NCBI GenBank assembly: GCA_002786025.1
Contig: NHNW01000067.1
Location: 122,608 to 186,607, forward strand
DNA from: Zasmidium citrigriseum
Lineage: Eukaryota; Ascomycota; Dothideomycetes; Mycosphaerellales; Mycosphaerellaceae
Length of the DNA: 64,000 nucleotides
Reading direction: 5' to 3'
The notes beneath the pieces are model-generated. The model searched no databases and was not told where the DNA came from. It saw nothing but the letters and a program-made list of their open reading frames with translations. Below, one piece after another: positions 1 to 10,184 of this stretch (the first letter of the stretch is position 1; each line of letters begins with the position of its first letter). Made by a program: the position numbers and the translations under genes.

Positions 1-477
1 TTGAGAGTCGACTCATCTTGAAGCACGACCAAATGAGCCGCCTTCCACTCAACTGACAGCGCCGATTTCTTGCGTTTCTGACGGGGCAGAGCACGCACGC
101 ACAAGCCTGGATTTGCTGTATGGAGACTGTACATGGGGGACATGTTGGGTGACATTCTGGCTGTTCGTTGCTCCCCTTCCCTTCATCAAATATTTGCCTC
201 ATGGACAGTCCGTTGACACTTCGAGCAGGATTCAATGAGGCCATCGTGAAAGAGTATTAGTTCGAACATGTTAAACGGAGCACTATGGAAGCGACGCTGG
301 TCGTCAACAATGTGAACGGGTCGAAGAGATCTGAACGGCCTTGTATTGAGCTTTGACTGTCAATGGCAACGAAGAGTGAGATTTTGAAGAATTGCCACTT
401 GAGCAGCTGTCGATAGTCTGATGTTCTCGCTAATACATGATTGATTGTACAAGGGAAATTTTGCTGAGCATGCTATT
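1..477. other. Gene-free left edge
   Basis: I see no coding signal on either strand here. It lies just 3' of the minus-strand YCII-like gene and probably holds its 3' UTR and terminator region. Confidence 0.4.
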
Positions 478-1004
478 TTACATCGGTGCCATAACGAAGC
501 ACTTCATGGGAGTGACGGTGGTGTTGTCCAAATCCCAGACGCCGAGTTTGGCATACGGGTCGTCCCTGATCATGTCCCAGACCTGCAAGTCGTTAGCAAC
601 CTTCTCAAGCTCGGAAAGTGGCATGGGTCTTGTCATACCTCGCCCTCAGTGCTGGCCTTGATAACATGCACAGAGCCATTGACCTTCTTCATACCGTCCT
701 CCATCGAAGTCGCCATCGAGGAGTAAGTCGGTCCGCCTGTCCGAATCAGCACACCCCTCCAGACCCCAAGGCCTCGGATCAACTCACCAAAAGTAACCTT
801 CGTACCAAACAGCTCCTTGTTATGCTCAAGATGCAGCGGTCGGCTATTGATCCTCTGCTCGAGAGCTCCCTCCTTGTCGGGCAGCTGCACGAACCAATCG
901 TAGACCGGGGCGGAAGACATTTTTCTTGTAGTGATGGGGCGGGTGAGAGACAGCGGTGGGCTGGGGCTTTTTGCTCGGGCGAGACGTTGGAGGAAGAGGC
1001 CCAT
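478..1004 (-). CDS. YCII-like domain protein, probably mitochondrial
   Basis: Three exons are inferred on the minus strand: 1004-788, 736-639 and 582-478, with introns 737-787 (51 nt, GTGAGT...CAG) and 583-638. The spliced protein has 139 residues. The 51-nt intron is in frame without a stop, so an unspliced reading adds 17 residues inside the domain; removing it restores the YCII-type TFGGPTYSSM stretch. The core (VYDWFVQLPD, RPLHL, KVNGSVHVIKA, DDPYAKLGVWD) matches the small YciI-like family, whose biochemical role in fungi is poorly defined. The segment from Met at 1004 to the internal Met at 920 (MSSAPVYDW) is basic, Ser/Thr-rich and free of acidic residues, which suggests a mitochondrial presequence. 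Start at 920 is the alternative. It is divergent from the FAD monooxygenase relic, with about 470 bp between them. Confidence 0.8.
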
Positions 1005-1471
1005 CGTTATATTTAATCGATGTGAGTAATAGTGTGGGTCGGGTCGTGGTGTTTGGCAGCCAAGCATCTTCATCATCAAGGATTCTGTCCTTCCGTATCT
1101 ACGTCAGAGGGGAGGTTGTAGAGACTCCGGGACCCATGTCTCGTGGCCGGGATGACGCTGGTGAAGTTGTCGTTCTGGGTAATTCAGTGGCCAATCAAAT
1201 TCGGGGGGAGAAGCACTGACCAATCAGGCTGGGCGACCGGGGTCCGGCGACTCTGCGATACCCGTTCGGAGTCGAGAGAGGGAAGAGAAACTCCAGGAGC
1301 ACGTTAGACCGCTCGATATAGATCGAACGCCACGTGGGATTTGGATCTTGAATGTGGTGTCATCGATCACAAGCCCAGGCAGGACTCAGGACCGATTCTG
1401 AGTCCAATTCAGCGTCGACGTTTCAGCCTCCAACAGGGTCTGGTCTGCTCCACTCCGCCATCACATTGGCC
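1005..1471. promoter_or_regulatory. Divergent promoter with two CCAAT boxes and an E-box
   Basis: This is the intergenic stretch between the minus-strand YCII-like gene and the plus-strand FAD monooxygenase. CCAAT occurs at 1191-1195 and 1220-1224, 29 bp apart, both in a CCAATCA context as bound by the fungal CCAAT-binding complex. CACGTG lies at 1331-1336. Whether these sites are used is inference. Confidence 0.4.
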
Positions 1472-2509
1472 ATGGCGTCTCGACCGCCCGCCAGGCCTTC
1501 GAGCAGTGTGTATAGTCAGATGCTGTTGGATACTGTGTCCAGACCGCCAGTGCTCATTATTGGGGCTGGAGCAACTGGACTGATCTTCGCTCAAGCTCTC
1601 AAGAAGGCCGATATCCCGTTCCAGATATTCGAGCGAGAGGAAAGGGCAGAAGACAATGATGAAGTTGAGTGGACTTTGACGGTACACTGTAGTCGTCTCC
1701 AGTCCTTCGCGTGAAAGGTCGAGATGCTGACAGTTATTGTAGGGGCTCTTGCGGCACTGGAAGAGTGTCTGCCAGCCGAGCTGTTCAATCGACTTTACGC
1801 CGTACAAGTTGATCCAAGCACAGAGCTGGACGAAGCAGGATCAGCCAGGACTTCCAGGGTTGTCGCAGATGCCTCGAAAGCAGTCTTTGTCCCAATCAAC
1901 CGCAGCCTCCTGCAAGAGATCCTCTCCTCAGGACTCCGCCTTCAACATGGAAAATCGTTGGCCTCAGTCCAAATCAAAGACTCATTCCAACTCAACCACC
2001 AAGACTCCAGCACCATAGAAGCAATCTTCACAGACGGTACCAAAGCATCCGGCAGCATCATCGTTGGCACAGACGGCCGCTCCAGCCAAACACGCCGCCT
2101 CATCCTCGGCGATGGAGCCGGTCGACCAAGTTCACGGCGCGGACGGCTCACACTCGCCGGCGACTCAGCGCATGCCATGACTTCCAACCGAAGCGAAGGT
2201 TTTGATCATGCAATCGCAGACGCCGCCACGCTGGCGAGGTATCTGATCAAAGCTTGGAGCAGAACGGGAGAGTCGCTCGAGGGCGCTGTGGCTAGGTATG
2301 AGAATGATATGCGGGCTCGTTTGATTGAGGCTGTGATTCGTGGTGCGAAGACCGAGTCGGAGTCGGAAGTCCGGAGTCGAAAAGTCAATGGAAGGGAGGA
2401 TGACATATCTCCAGCTGTTTTGACCGAGTCGTTCCCTGCGCTGGAGCAGTTCGCGGAGAAGCAGTATCGGCCGAATCTTGAGTTGTCGTTTGGGTCTGAG
2501 ACGAAGACC
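1472..2509 (+). pseudogene. FAD-dependent monooxygenase lacking its middle, open into the next gene
   Basis: The start MASRPPAR at 1472 leads to the dinucleotide-binding motif VLIIGAGATGLIFAQALKKA. Exon 1 ends at 1688; intron 1689-1742 (54 nt) restores VHWALAALEECLP, typical of fungal FAD monooxygenases. The GTDG motif follows at about 2067. About ten codons later the reading jumps to the RLTLAGDSAHAM motif that binds FAD in this family. The intervening substrate-binding part, normally well over 100 residues, is absent without breaking the frame. After the C-terminal helix there is no stop: the frame runs straight into the MFS protein whose likely Met is at 2510. It could be a decayed gene, or a 765-residue fusion after both introns are removed. 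Loss of the substrate-binding region makes normal hydroxylase activity unlikely. Confidence 0.65.
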
Positions 2510-3871
2510 ATGTCGTCCTCGGAGCCTGATATGGATGGCAAAGAGAAGCATTCGGATTCTCTGCCGTCGTCGACGACGCAGTCGCCTTCGCCTCCTCCGA
2601 CCAAGAATGACCCACCGCCGCCTCCAAATGGAGGACTTATTGCGTGGCTGCATGTTCTTGGGAGTTTTGTTCTGTACTTCAACACATGGGGTAAGTCACA
2701 ACCTTCACTTGGCCTCCAACATCTGCTGACAAGATCAGGCTTCCTCAACGCCTTTGGTATCTACCAGTCTTACTATGAGAGCGGAGCCCTCTTTCAGGCC
2801 TCATCTTCCGACATCTCCTGGATTGGTTCCGTGGAAGCCTTCATCCTCATGGTGACGGGAGTCTTCGCTGGTCCGATCTTTGACAAAGGATATGTCAAGA
2901 CCCTGATCATCGTCGGTGGCTTCCTGGTCGTGTTTGGCCACATGATGCTATCGCTGTGTACGACTTACTGGCAGGTGATGCTGGCTCAGGCCGTGACGAT
3001 CGGGATTGGAACTGGCCTGCTCTTTGTTCCTTGTGTGGCGATCCTGCCACAGTATTTCAGTACCAAGATGGGCATGGCCATTGGCATTGCGGCGGCAGGA
3101 TCCTCCCTCGGTGGAGTGATCTATCCCATCGTTCTGTACAGACTCATCGGCGAAGTCGGTTTCCCATGGGCCGTACGAGTCGAGGGCTTCATCGCACTGG
3201 GCATGCTACCGATTCCCCTCGCAATCCTCAAAATGCGCATGACTCCGACCAAAGCGAGAGCAATGATCGACTTCGGCGCCTTCCTAGACGGGCCATACAT
3301 CTTCTTCGTCTTCTCATCCTTGATCGCCTTCATGGGTCTCTTCGTCCTCTTCTTTTATCTGTCCTACTTCGCCATCGACCAACGCATTGGGGACATGTCG
3401 CTCGGATTCTATCTCGTTTCGATCTTCAACGCTGGGTCCTGTTTCGGTCGAGCGTTACCGAATGCTCTCGCAGATATTACGGGTCCGTTCAACCTCATCG
3501 CTCCGGGGAGCTTCTTGGTCGGCGCTCTGTCGCTCTGCGTGCTTGCGGTGACAGCGAAACCTGGTCTTATTGTCATCGCCATTCTTTCAGGCTTCATCTC
3601 AGGAATCATGATTGGAGTGCCTCCTCTGTGCTTCTTTGCGACGACGAAGGATAAGTCTAAACTTGGCACTCGAATGGGCATGGGCTATGCTATAGCTGCT
3701 TTTGGTGTTTTGGCAGGTGGTCCCGGAGCTGGAGCGATCCTTGGTCAGACGCAGCCTTTGAATTGGACTGGAGTGTGGATCTTTGGTGGTGTTAGCTCTT
3801 GCGCTGCTGGTTTGATGTATGCTGGACAGCGTGTTGTGCAGCATGGGTGGAAACTCACCACCAAGGCTTAG
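2510..3871 (+). CDS. MFS transporter, monocarboxylate-porter type
   Basis: The protein has 437 residues after removal of an in-frame 48-nt intron at 2691-2738 (GTAAGT...CAG), which splits a Gly codon between NTW and FLNAFG. The N-terminus is hydrophilic and Pro/Ser-rich (PPPPPNGG) and is followed by GGLIAWLHVLGSF, the usual start of TM1 in fungal monocarboxylate-porter (MCT) homologues. About twelve hydrophobic segments follow. FGIYQSYY after TM1 and SWIGSVEAF before TM2 are characteristic. Substrates in this family range from monocarboxylates to riboflavin and secondary metabolites, so no substrate is assigned. Met 2510 is chosen because it precedes the family N-terminus, but the frame is open far upstream into the monooxygenase relic. 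It converges on the HET gene with 40 bp between them. Confidence 0.85.
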   Translation: MSSSEPDMDGKEKHSDSLPSSTTQSPSPPPTKNDPPPPPNGGLIAWLHVLGSFVLYFNTWGKSQPSLGLQHLLTRSGFLNAFGIYQSYYESGALFQASSSDISWIGSVEAFILMVTGVFAGPIFDKGYVKTLIIVGGFLVVFGHMMLSLCTTYWQVMLAQAVTIGIGTGLLFVPCVAILPQYFSTKMGMAIGIAAAGSSLGGVIYPIVLYRLIGEVGFPWAVRVEGFIALGMLPIPLAILKMRMTPTKARAMIDFGAFLDGPYIFFVFSSLIAFMGLFVLFFYLSYFAIDQRIGDMSLGFYLVSIFNAGSCFGRALPNALADITGPFNLIAPGSFLVGALSLCVLAVTAKPGLIVIAILSGFISGIMIGVPPLCFFATTKDKSKLGTRMGMGYAIAAFGVLAGGPGAGAILGQTQPLNWTGVWIFGGVSSCAAGLMYAGQRVVQHGWKLTTKA

Positions 3872-3911
3872 TTGTAGACCTCACGCCTTTCCACGTACGA
3901 GAAAGCTCATT

Positions 3912-5822
3912 TCAACGACCATGCCTGTCTTCTTGCCACTTTTCTTTCTCCGAATCCTTCCGAGACATGCGCATGCGATCCTCCAGCCTGAAGGTATCCC
4001 CAGCGCTGTACCCGCCTCCAGGATAGTTTTTGTAAATCGTCAAAGCCGGAGGCTGCGATGCATCTTGATCGGCATCCCGCAGCGACAGCTTCACGACGAA
4101 TACCGGTTCACCGAGGTGCTGCTCAAGCCGTGTGCGAGCACGGACGTAACGTCGGCCATGTACGGATAGTGTGGTCTTCATCCTCTGCTTCCCAGGCTCG
4201 AGCTCTTGCATGCCATACTCGGCCGAGCGACGACTTAGCTGCACCTGGAATGCGAGTCCAGCGGGCAGGGTATCACCGAAGGTTTGTCCTCTCTCACAAG
4301 ACAGCTGAACCGCTACGTAAATGGGCATATCTTCGTCGGCTAGCTTCACTCGAGCAGTCGCAGTGACTATCTTGGGGGATCCGGCGTATTCCGGGACGGT
4401 CATCGTATGAGTTCGTTGATTCCAAAAGCTGGTAGGAAATGGCTCAGAGAGTTGGAACGGCAACGATTGATCGTCGCCAGGTCCGTCGTATCTCAACCAG
4501 ACCGGAGGGTACTTCGTCACAGGGCCCGGCAAGTCTCTTGGTAGCGCCATCCGGGCAGGGTGTGTTCTCAGCAGCGTGATCTGGGAATCCGAAAAGGTCG
4601 AGTGGGGAAGACCGCCAGAAGGGTATACTATCAGACGATCGTGGATCGACCAGGTATCGAGGATACTTGAGGGTTCATCGTCCCAACCCTCTCGTCCCGA
4701 AGCAATCCAAAACTCGTTGTTGCGGAGAATCCTGTTTCGCTCGAATCTCAAGGATTGGTCGTCACTGGCGCAAATGCGCAAAGCAAGTGGTCCTCGCAGG
4801 TCGTCTTCTAGTCGGCAGTTGAGCAAAGCAAACATGCCGTTTCGAGACCTACTGACGTAAAGCTTGTCGAAGATTGCGCCACGGTTGGTCAACTGAAAGT
4901 GGCTGTCTACCCTGGCTTCTTGATAATGAATGACTGTGCCGCACTCTCGAAAGCTATCAGGAGTCGAAGCAAATAGAAGATCATTCTCGACGGGGGTAGG
5001 ACCAGGAAATGGGGGAGCCCATGCGAATATGGACTGATCCGTGGACTTTTTGATGATCTCCTCTTGAAGTCGAATAAAAGCTCGGTCACCTTCACCATAC
5101 AGTAGTGGCATGTTGACATTGAACATTCCCATGAGCGAGTAAGCTCGATCCTCGACATATTTGGTCTGGCGACTAGCGGCCCATGACATCTTCTTTGCGA
5201 TAGTGCACTGTGAGAGTGCCTTTGGATGCTGTAGCACCAAGCAGTCAATTTGGGTGATGGAGCTCAGAGTCAAGACCAAGCTCTGTTTGGTTCCAACAAG
5301 TCTCCAGTCGGCGTTGAAGAACAGTATTTGCTCGGAGGCGACTAACTCCTGTAGGGTGAATCCACGGTAAAACCAGCGACATTTGTCCAGTCTTTGATGC
5401 CAAGGGTTGCCAGGATCATAGTCTTCGTAGCCGTCGTATAGGTCAAGATCGCCGTCTGGCGCAAGAACATTCCGCAGCATTGGGCACGTACCGCTCAGAT
5501 CGGACAGAAAGGTGTAGCAAATGGCGGCCTCGCGGTACCAACGCCACATGGAGTTGATGGACATGGTGAGTTCGGCGCTGGATTCTTTGTTGATGCAACA
5601 GGAATCGACCCAGGCGTAGGAGAGACCATCCTTTCGAGCTTGTCGGCAGGTCTGCTTGATCTTGGAGAAGCCTTTCTTGTGGACGCAGTCGCCAGAGACG
5701 AATTCTTGAAACGTGACTTCCTCATCTTCCCAGGTGTGTGATAAGATCGCGTACTCGATGCCGGCCGCTCTTGCATTCACAAACTCCTCCAGCTGTAGAG
5801 TGCGAACGTTGATGAGCCGCAT
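3912..5822 (-). CDS. HET-domain (heterokaryon incompatibility type) protein
   Basis: A single 636-residue exon. It opens with MRLINVRTLQLEEF and YAILSHTWEDEEVTFQEF, the canonical start of a HET domain. The next conserved blocks are SYAWVDSCCINK at roughly residues 68-80, then MWRWYREAAICYTFLSDL, then WFYRGFTLQELVAS. Further on, EDRAYSLMGMF and MPLLYGEGDRAFIRLQEEI are the blocks usual in HET proteins of the HET-E/HET-D group. There is no NACHT or WD40 region, so this is a HET plus C-terminal-domain architecture. HET proteins trigger non-self recognition and cell death when partners differ. Which partner this one senses cannot be told. It is divergent from the TRK gene. Confidence 0.92.
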   Translation of the reverse strand: MRLINVRTLQLEEFVNARAAGIEYAILSHTWEDEEVTFQEFVSGDCVHKKGFSKIKQTCRQARKDGLSYAWVDSCCINKESSAELTMSINSMWRWYREAAICYTFLSDLSGTCPMLRNVLAPDGDLDLYDGYEDYDPGNPWHQRLDKCRWFYRGFTLQELVASEQILFFNADWRLVGTKQSLVLTLSSITQIDCLVLQHPKALSQCTIAKKMSWAASRQTKYVEDRAYSLMGMFNVNMPLLYGEGDRAFIRLQEEIIKKSTDQSIFAWAPPFPGPTPVENDLLFASTPDSFRECGTVIHYQEARVDSHFQLTNRGAIFDKLYVSRSRNGMFALLNCRLEDDLRGPLALRICASDDQSLRFERNRILRNNEFWIASGREGWDDEPSSILDTWSIHDRLIVYPSGGLPHSTFSDSQITLLRTHPARMALPRDLPGPVTKYPPVWLRYDGPGDDQSLPFQLSEPFPTSFWNQRTHTMTVPEYAGSPKIVTATARVKLADEDMPIYVAVQLSCERGQTFGDTLPAGLAFQVQLSRRSAEYGMQELEPGKQRMKTTLSVHGRRYVRARTRLEQHLGEPVFVVKLSLRDADQDASQPPALTIYKNYPGGGYSAGDTFRLEDRMRMSRKDSEKEKWQEDRHGR

Positions 5823-6805
5823 GGAAGATACTGACCAGCGGAGAAGATGATGGAGGAGATGGAGCTGAAGGATATGAGATTCGTGATAAGCTCACGGTGT
5901 TACACAGCATCGTGGCTGTGTGGCGGCTCAGCTGAAGAGGTCGCCAAGAAGGCCATCGCATTCCGTTTTGCGGCGTTTGCTGGCCTCATGATGAGAAGAA
6001 GTAGCGTCTAGTAGTGAGTATATGCTGGAACGGTGACTCTTAAGGCACTTGATAGACACAGTGTAGATAGAATGCGAATTGTGAGTCTCCTTCGTGGCTG
6101 CCGTCTTTTCGCCGTCGGGCTTGCTTGTTCAGCTGGACCTTCCCTCGGCAAAACATATCCAGGCAGAGGCAGAGCGAGACGACAACGATTGTGAAAGATG
6201 TCAAGGATGTTGTAGGTGCAATGGAGGAAGTGTTTCGGTTTCAGATTGAAAGTTGCAGCCCACGTGCGGATCTAGATTTGGGGAAACGGCTTCCGCGCGT
6301 CCGGGAAGGTGTGGATCGGCTCGTGACGTGCCAAGACACGCTAAAAGCGGGCATTGACAGCAGGAGCGAGGCGGAATGGAATCGACAACCGCAGGCAAAA
6401 GCACACACAACACATCACCGTCGCCCATACACCGCCCCCCTTCCGCCGCCACCACCGCTCATCACCGCTCTCCCACCCGCCCCGACTCACTCTCCACCCC
6501 GCTCTCACCGCCGTGAAGCTGCCGGACACTTCACGCCTCGCATCCATCGCCACGCGCATCATCACCACCATGTACCTTGTAGTCTCACTTCACCGCGGCG
6601 CCAGGAGAGCCGAATAATCACAAGCCTCGCCGGCTTCACTTCACCCTCCTTGGCGCCAACATCGTCTCGACACAGCCTCAGTGCCAAACGAGACGATCTT
6701 CACCATTCTCAACATTGAACATCCTCAACACGTCTCCACCCACCAAAACATATCCCGCTTGACGAAGAATACGTTTATACCAGCCCCAGGGCTGTCATAT
6801 CCTCT
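5823..6805. other. Intergenic region between HET and TRK genes
   Basis: About 980 bp lie between two divergent genes. The last 400 bp upstream of the transporter are rich in C and short CT runs (around 6420-6500), as in fungal 5' leaders. CACGTG occurs at 6262-6267. The open frames here are low-complexity and unlikely to be genes. Confidence 0.4.
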
Positions 6806-9694
6806 ATGGAGGCTGAGAGCTGGTGGCGCGAAGTCTTCGGGCCCATCATCGCGCTGGGCAGGCTGGTCTGGAACAGCATCCCGCGCCGAATCCGCTTTGG
6901 TCGGCCACACTTCAACTACATCACCGTCCACTACATCTACATCATCCTCGCCAGCATCACCTTCTCCGTCATCATCTACGCCGGTGGACCCCGCAATCCG
7001 AACGACGAGGCGACGTACATGCACTACATCGATGCTTTGTTCTTCGGTGCCGGCACTGCCACTCAGTCGGGCCTCAACACCATCGACGTCAACGCCCTGC
7101 ATCTCTACCAGCAAATCACATTCATGCTGGGAGCATGTCTCTGCACACCTATTTTCATCAATACTGTCGTCGTCTTTGTTCGACTGTACTGGTTCGAGAA
7201 GCGATTTACACACATCGTCAAGGATATCCGGGCCCAGCGGAGGAACGGAACTCTTAGTCGGACGAAAAGTCAGATGCGAGCTGACGTGGACCATGATCCC
7301 GATTCAATGGAAAGAGGCGTCAATGGGAGGCCAATCGAAGTTCTGCGGGACAGCGTGCAAGCTGCCAGAGCTGATAACGATGAGGCGACGGCGGAAGAAC
7401 ATGCCAAAGCAGAGGAATTTGCTGAGAAGCACGGCATTGAGACCACCCATGCAAGCGTCGACTCTTCAAACGAAGGCAGTAAGACGGAGAACGAGGGACA
7501 GCACGGGAGACCAGTGGACAGAGAACGGGATGGCGAGTCAGGCTCAGATGATACCATCACTGATCCAGCCGTTCAGGAAGGCCAGACTGCTGGCTTCCAT
7601 ACCCTGCCTCAATCTCCCAACGACGAGCCGCAAGACAACTATCTGGGTCTGAGCAATCGCCTCAGGCGGGAGATTACCTTTGCCGACGAGGTGCCCAGAA
7701 GCGGTCGTGAGTCCCCGAAGCTCGAGCGTGTTCCCGAACACAGCGATACCTCCAAACATATCGAGTTCCTCGAGCGACAGAACAGGCGCCAGAAAGAAGG
7801 AGGCGCTCTGTACATCCCTGGACCGCGAGAGCTGGACGAAGGCGCCAAGATTGAAGCACTGGACCAAGATCAGGCCTTGAGACGGCTGAACACTCGCAAC
7901 TCCGCCACTTCTCGCCCGGGTAGTGCTCGCAGCAGAAGCAGAGACGTAGTTGATACCGACAACAATACCGTCCGACGAGGCATCACCATTGACGAGCCTG
8001 ATCATCCCGGCCATCGCAACCAAGATGATGCCATCTCCAGCTCAGGGAACGATCGTGGAAGGGGTAACTTGTTTCGACGCGGTCATTCTCGCGGCATCAG
8101 TCTTGGTGATGCACCACGCAGTTTCGCAAGGACCCTCACCAATCTCACTGCTGCTCGGACCAAAGAAAGGAATGAAGACCCGATGCCCTATCTCAGTTGG
8201 ACTGCAACGACTGGACGCAACAGTGCCTTCTTCGGCTTGAGCCAGGAACAGAGAGAGGAGTTGGGAGGTATTGAATACCGATCACTCAAAACGCTCGCGG
8301 CTATTCTCATCGCATACTACGTCGGCTTCCACACACTGGCCATGCTGATACTCCTGCCTTGGATCAGTGGCGATGCTTACTACAAGAACGACATTCTGAG
8401 GGAGAAATGGGGCCAGAATCCCTTCTGGTGGGGAGTCTTCACGCCTGCCTCACTCTTCAATGACCTGGGCTTGACCATCACTCCAGATTCGATGATCAGC
8501 TTTCAGCACGCCGTGGTTCCATTACTATTCGGGTCTTTCTTCATCGTCATTGGCAACACCGGATTCCCGTGCATGCTGCGATTCATAATATGGGTTGTCA
8601 GCAAGTTCGCTCCGCATGGTGGCCCGCTGTGGGAAGAACTTCGCTTCTTACTCGACCATCCACGTCGCTGTTTTACGCTGCTATTTCCCTCCAAGGCGAC
8701 GTGGTGGCTCTTCTGGGTTCTGGTCGGACTGAACGGCATCGATCTGATCTTCTTTATCATTCTGGATCTCAACGAGCCGGTCGTGGATGGGATGCCCGCG
8801 GGTATTCAAGTGCTCAACGGCTGGTTCCAAGCTACATCTACCAGAACGGCAGGCTTCTCGTCCGTATCGCTTGCGGAACTTCACGCCGCCATCCAGGTCA
8901 GCTACATGGTGATGATGTACATCTCGGTCTTCCCAATCGCCATTTCCGTGCGTCGCACGAACGTGTACGAAGAGAAATCGCTCGGCATCTTCGGTGGCGA
9001 AGAGGATGGAGACGGAGGCAACCAGAGCTACGTCAGCCAGCATCTACGTCGGCAGTTGTCTTTCGACTTGTGGTACATCTTTCTGGGACTCTTCATCATC
9101 TGCATTGTCGAGGGCGATCGCATTGCTAACACCAATCAATATGCTTTCACGACCTTCAGCGTGCTGTTTGAGATCGTCTCGGCATACGGCACCGTCGGCC
9201 TGTCGCTCGGATACCCTGACATCAATGCATCCTTCTCGGCGGAATTCCGAACCATCAGCAAGCTCATCATCATCGCGATGATGATTCGAGGCCGCCACCG
9301 TGGTCTTCCATACGCACTCGATCGTGCCATCTTGCTTCCGAGCGAGAAATTGCAACAGAAGGAGGCCGAAGATGCCGAAGCAAGGGCCAATCTCCAGCGT
9401 CGCCGAAGTGTTTTTGCAGAGGGACCTGACGGGACGACTGATCTGAACAGAAGCCAGACCTGGTCCTCCCGCGGCCCACTCGACGAACATGGTCTGCCAC
9501 TCCAGCACACTGGAGAAGCGGTCGCTAGTGCTACCAACAACGATACGGATAGAATCCAGAGGCTCAACACCCGGCGCTCGACAGCATTGAGCACGGCGAG
9601 TCAGACCGGCAACCGGCACAAACACAGCAAGAGCTTGACCGGGATTGCTCTGGGTGCGCTGAATGCCGGACCGACGCTCTCGAAGCATGACTGA
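6806..9694 (+). CDS. TRK-type high-affinity potassium transporter
   Basis: A single 962-residue exon. Four pore-loop filter motifs of the TRK/HKT fold are visible: TATQSGLN near residue 85, GNTGFP near 581, STRTAGFS near 678 and YGTVGLSLG near 793. The first membrane-pore-membrane unit starts at HYIYIILASITFSVIIY. A cytoplasmic loop of about 320 residues, rich in acidic and Ser/Arg stretches, separates units one and two, as in yeast Trk1. The conserved RGRHRGLPYALDRAILLPS block sits near residue 830, after the last helix, followed by a polar tail. Expected role: potassium uptake across the plasma membrane. The start is followed by ESWWREVF, a plausible cytosolic N-terminus; no intron is needed. 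Confidence 0.95.
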   Translation: MEAESWWREVFGPIIALGRLVWNSIPRRIRFGRPHFNYITVHYIYIILASITFSVIIYAGGPRNPNDEATYMHYIDALFFGAGTATQSGLNTIDVNALHLYQQITFMLGACLCTPIFINTVVVFVRLYWFEKRFTHIVKDIRAQRRNGTLSRTKSQMRADVDHDPDSMERGVNGRPIEVLRDSVQAARADNDEATAEEHAKAEEFAEKHGIETTHASVDSSNEGSKTENEGQHGRPVDRERDGESGSDDTITDPAVQEGQTAGFHTLPQSPNDEPQDNYLGLSNRLRREITFADEVPRSGRESPKLERVPEHSDTSKHIEFLERQNRRQKEGGALYIPGPRELDEGAKIEALDQDQALRRLNTRNSATSRPGSARSRSRDVVDTDNNTVRRGITIDEPDHPGHRNQDDAISSSGNDRGRGNLFRRGHSRGISLGDAPRSFARTLTNLTAARTKERNEDPMPYLSWTATTGRNSAFFGLSQEQREELGGIEYRSLKTLAAILIAYYVGFHTLAMLILLPWISGDAYYKNDILREKWGQNPFWWGVFTPASLFNDLGLTITPDSMISFQHAVVPLLFGSFFIVIGNTGFPCMLRFIIWVVSKFAPHGGPLWEELRFLLDHPRRCFTLLFPSKATWWLFWVLVGLNGIDLIFFIILDLNEPVVDGMPAGIQVLNGWFQATSTRTAGFSSVSLAELHAAIQVSYMVMMYISVFPIAISVRRTNVYEEKSLGIFGGEEDGDGGNQSYVSQHLRRQLSFDLWYIFLGLFIICIVEGDRIANTNQYAFTTFSVLFEIVSAYGTVGLSLGYPDINASFSAEFRTISKLIIIAMMIRGRHRGLPYALDRAILLPSEKLQQKEAEDAEARANLQRRRSVFAEGPDGTTDLNRSQTWSSRGPLDEHGLPLQHTGEAVASATNNDTDRIQRLNTRRSTALSTASQTGNRHKHSKSLTGIALGALNAGPTLSKHD

Positions 9695-10184
9695 GCATGC
9701 TTGTTTCGACAACGATGACGACGATGATCATACACTAGATTTTTCTTCTATTTGATACTGATACTGCTTTTTGGGAGCGTTCTGAGCGAGATACCCGGTA
9801 GTCTGCAAGTGATGGACCCAGGCAAGAGGGATTGGCGTTTGGGGATACAAGGGACGACAGAAAGATCAAAAGTCGTACTGGCAGGGACCGGTATCAGAGA
9901 TCGACGGGCTTTCGGATTGGGATTGTAGATATTTGAATTCATGGACATCCTTTCAGGATAGCTTGACTGCTTCGGCTTCAGCATTGCTGCCTTTCTGACT
10001 TCATTAAGGTCTCCTCACCCTTTTCATTCCCTCCCATTCGAGACTCCTGGATGCCTGGCTCTGCTCCTCGTACTCTTGTCAAACGCGCTCGAGGCTGTGG
10101 AAGTCTGCATGGTCTTCTATCGCCCATCGCTTCTACACTCACCACCTCAAGTCTCCGTCCTCGCCAATCTATCCATCCCATCTC
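9695..10184. other. Convergent intergenic region
   Basis: This lies between the 3' ends of the TRK and NmrA-like genes. I see no coding signal; terminators of both genes are presumably here. Confidence 0.35.

Noticed and set aside
437..1016. Overlapping plus-strand frames opposite the YCII-like gene
   Set aside because: They are antisense shadows of a gene with clear domain motifs and introns on the other strand.
6125..6718. 197-codon plus-strand frame upstream of the TRK gene
   Set aside because: Low-complexity His/Pro/Ser-rich translation of a C-rich leader; no domain.
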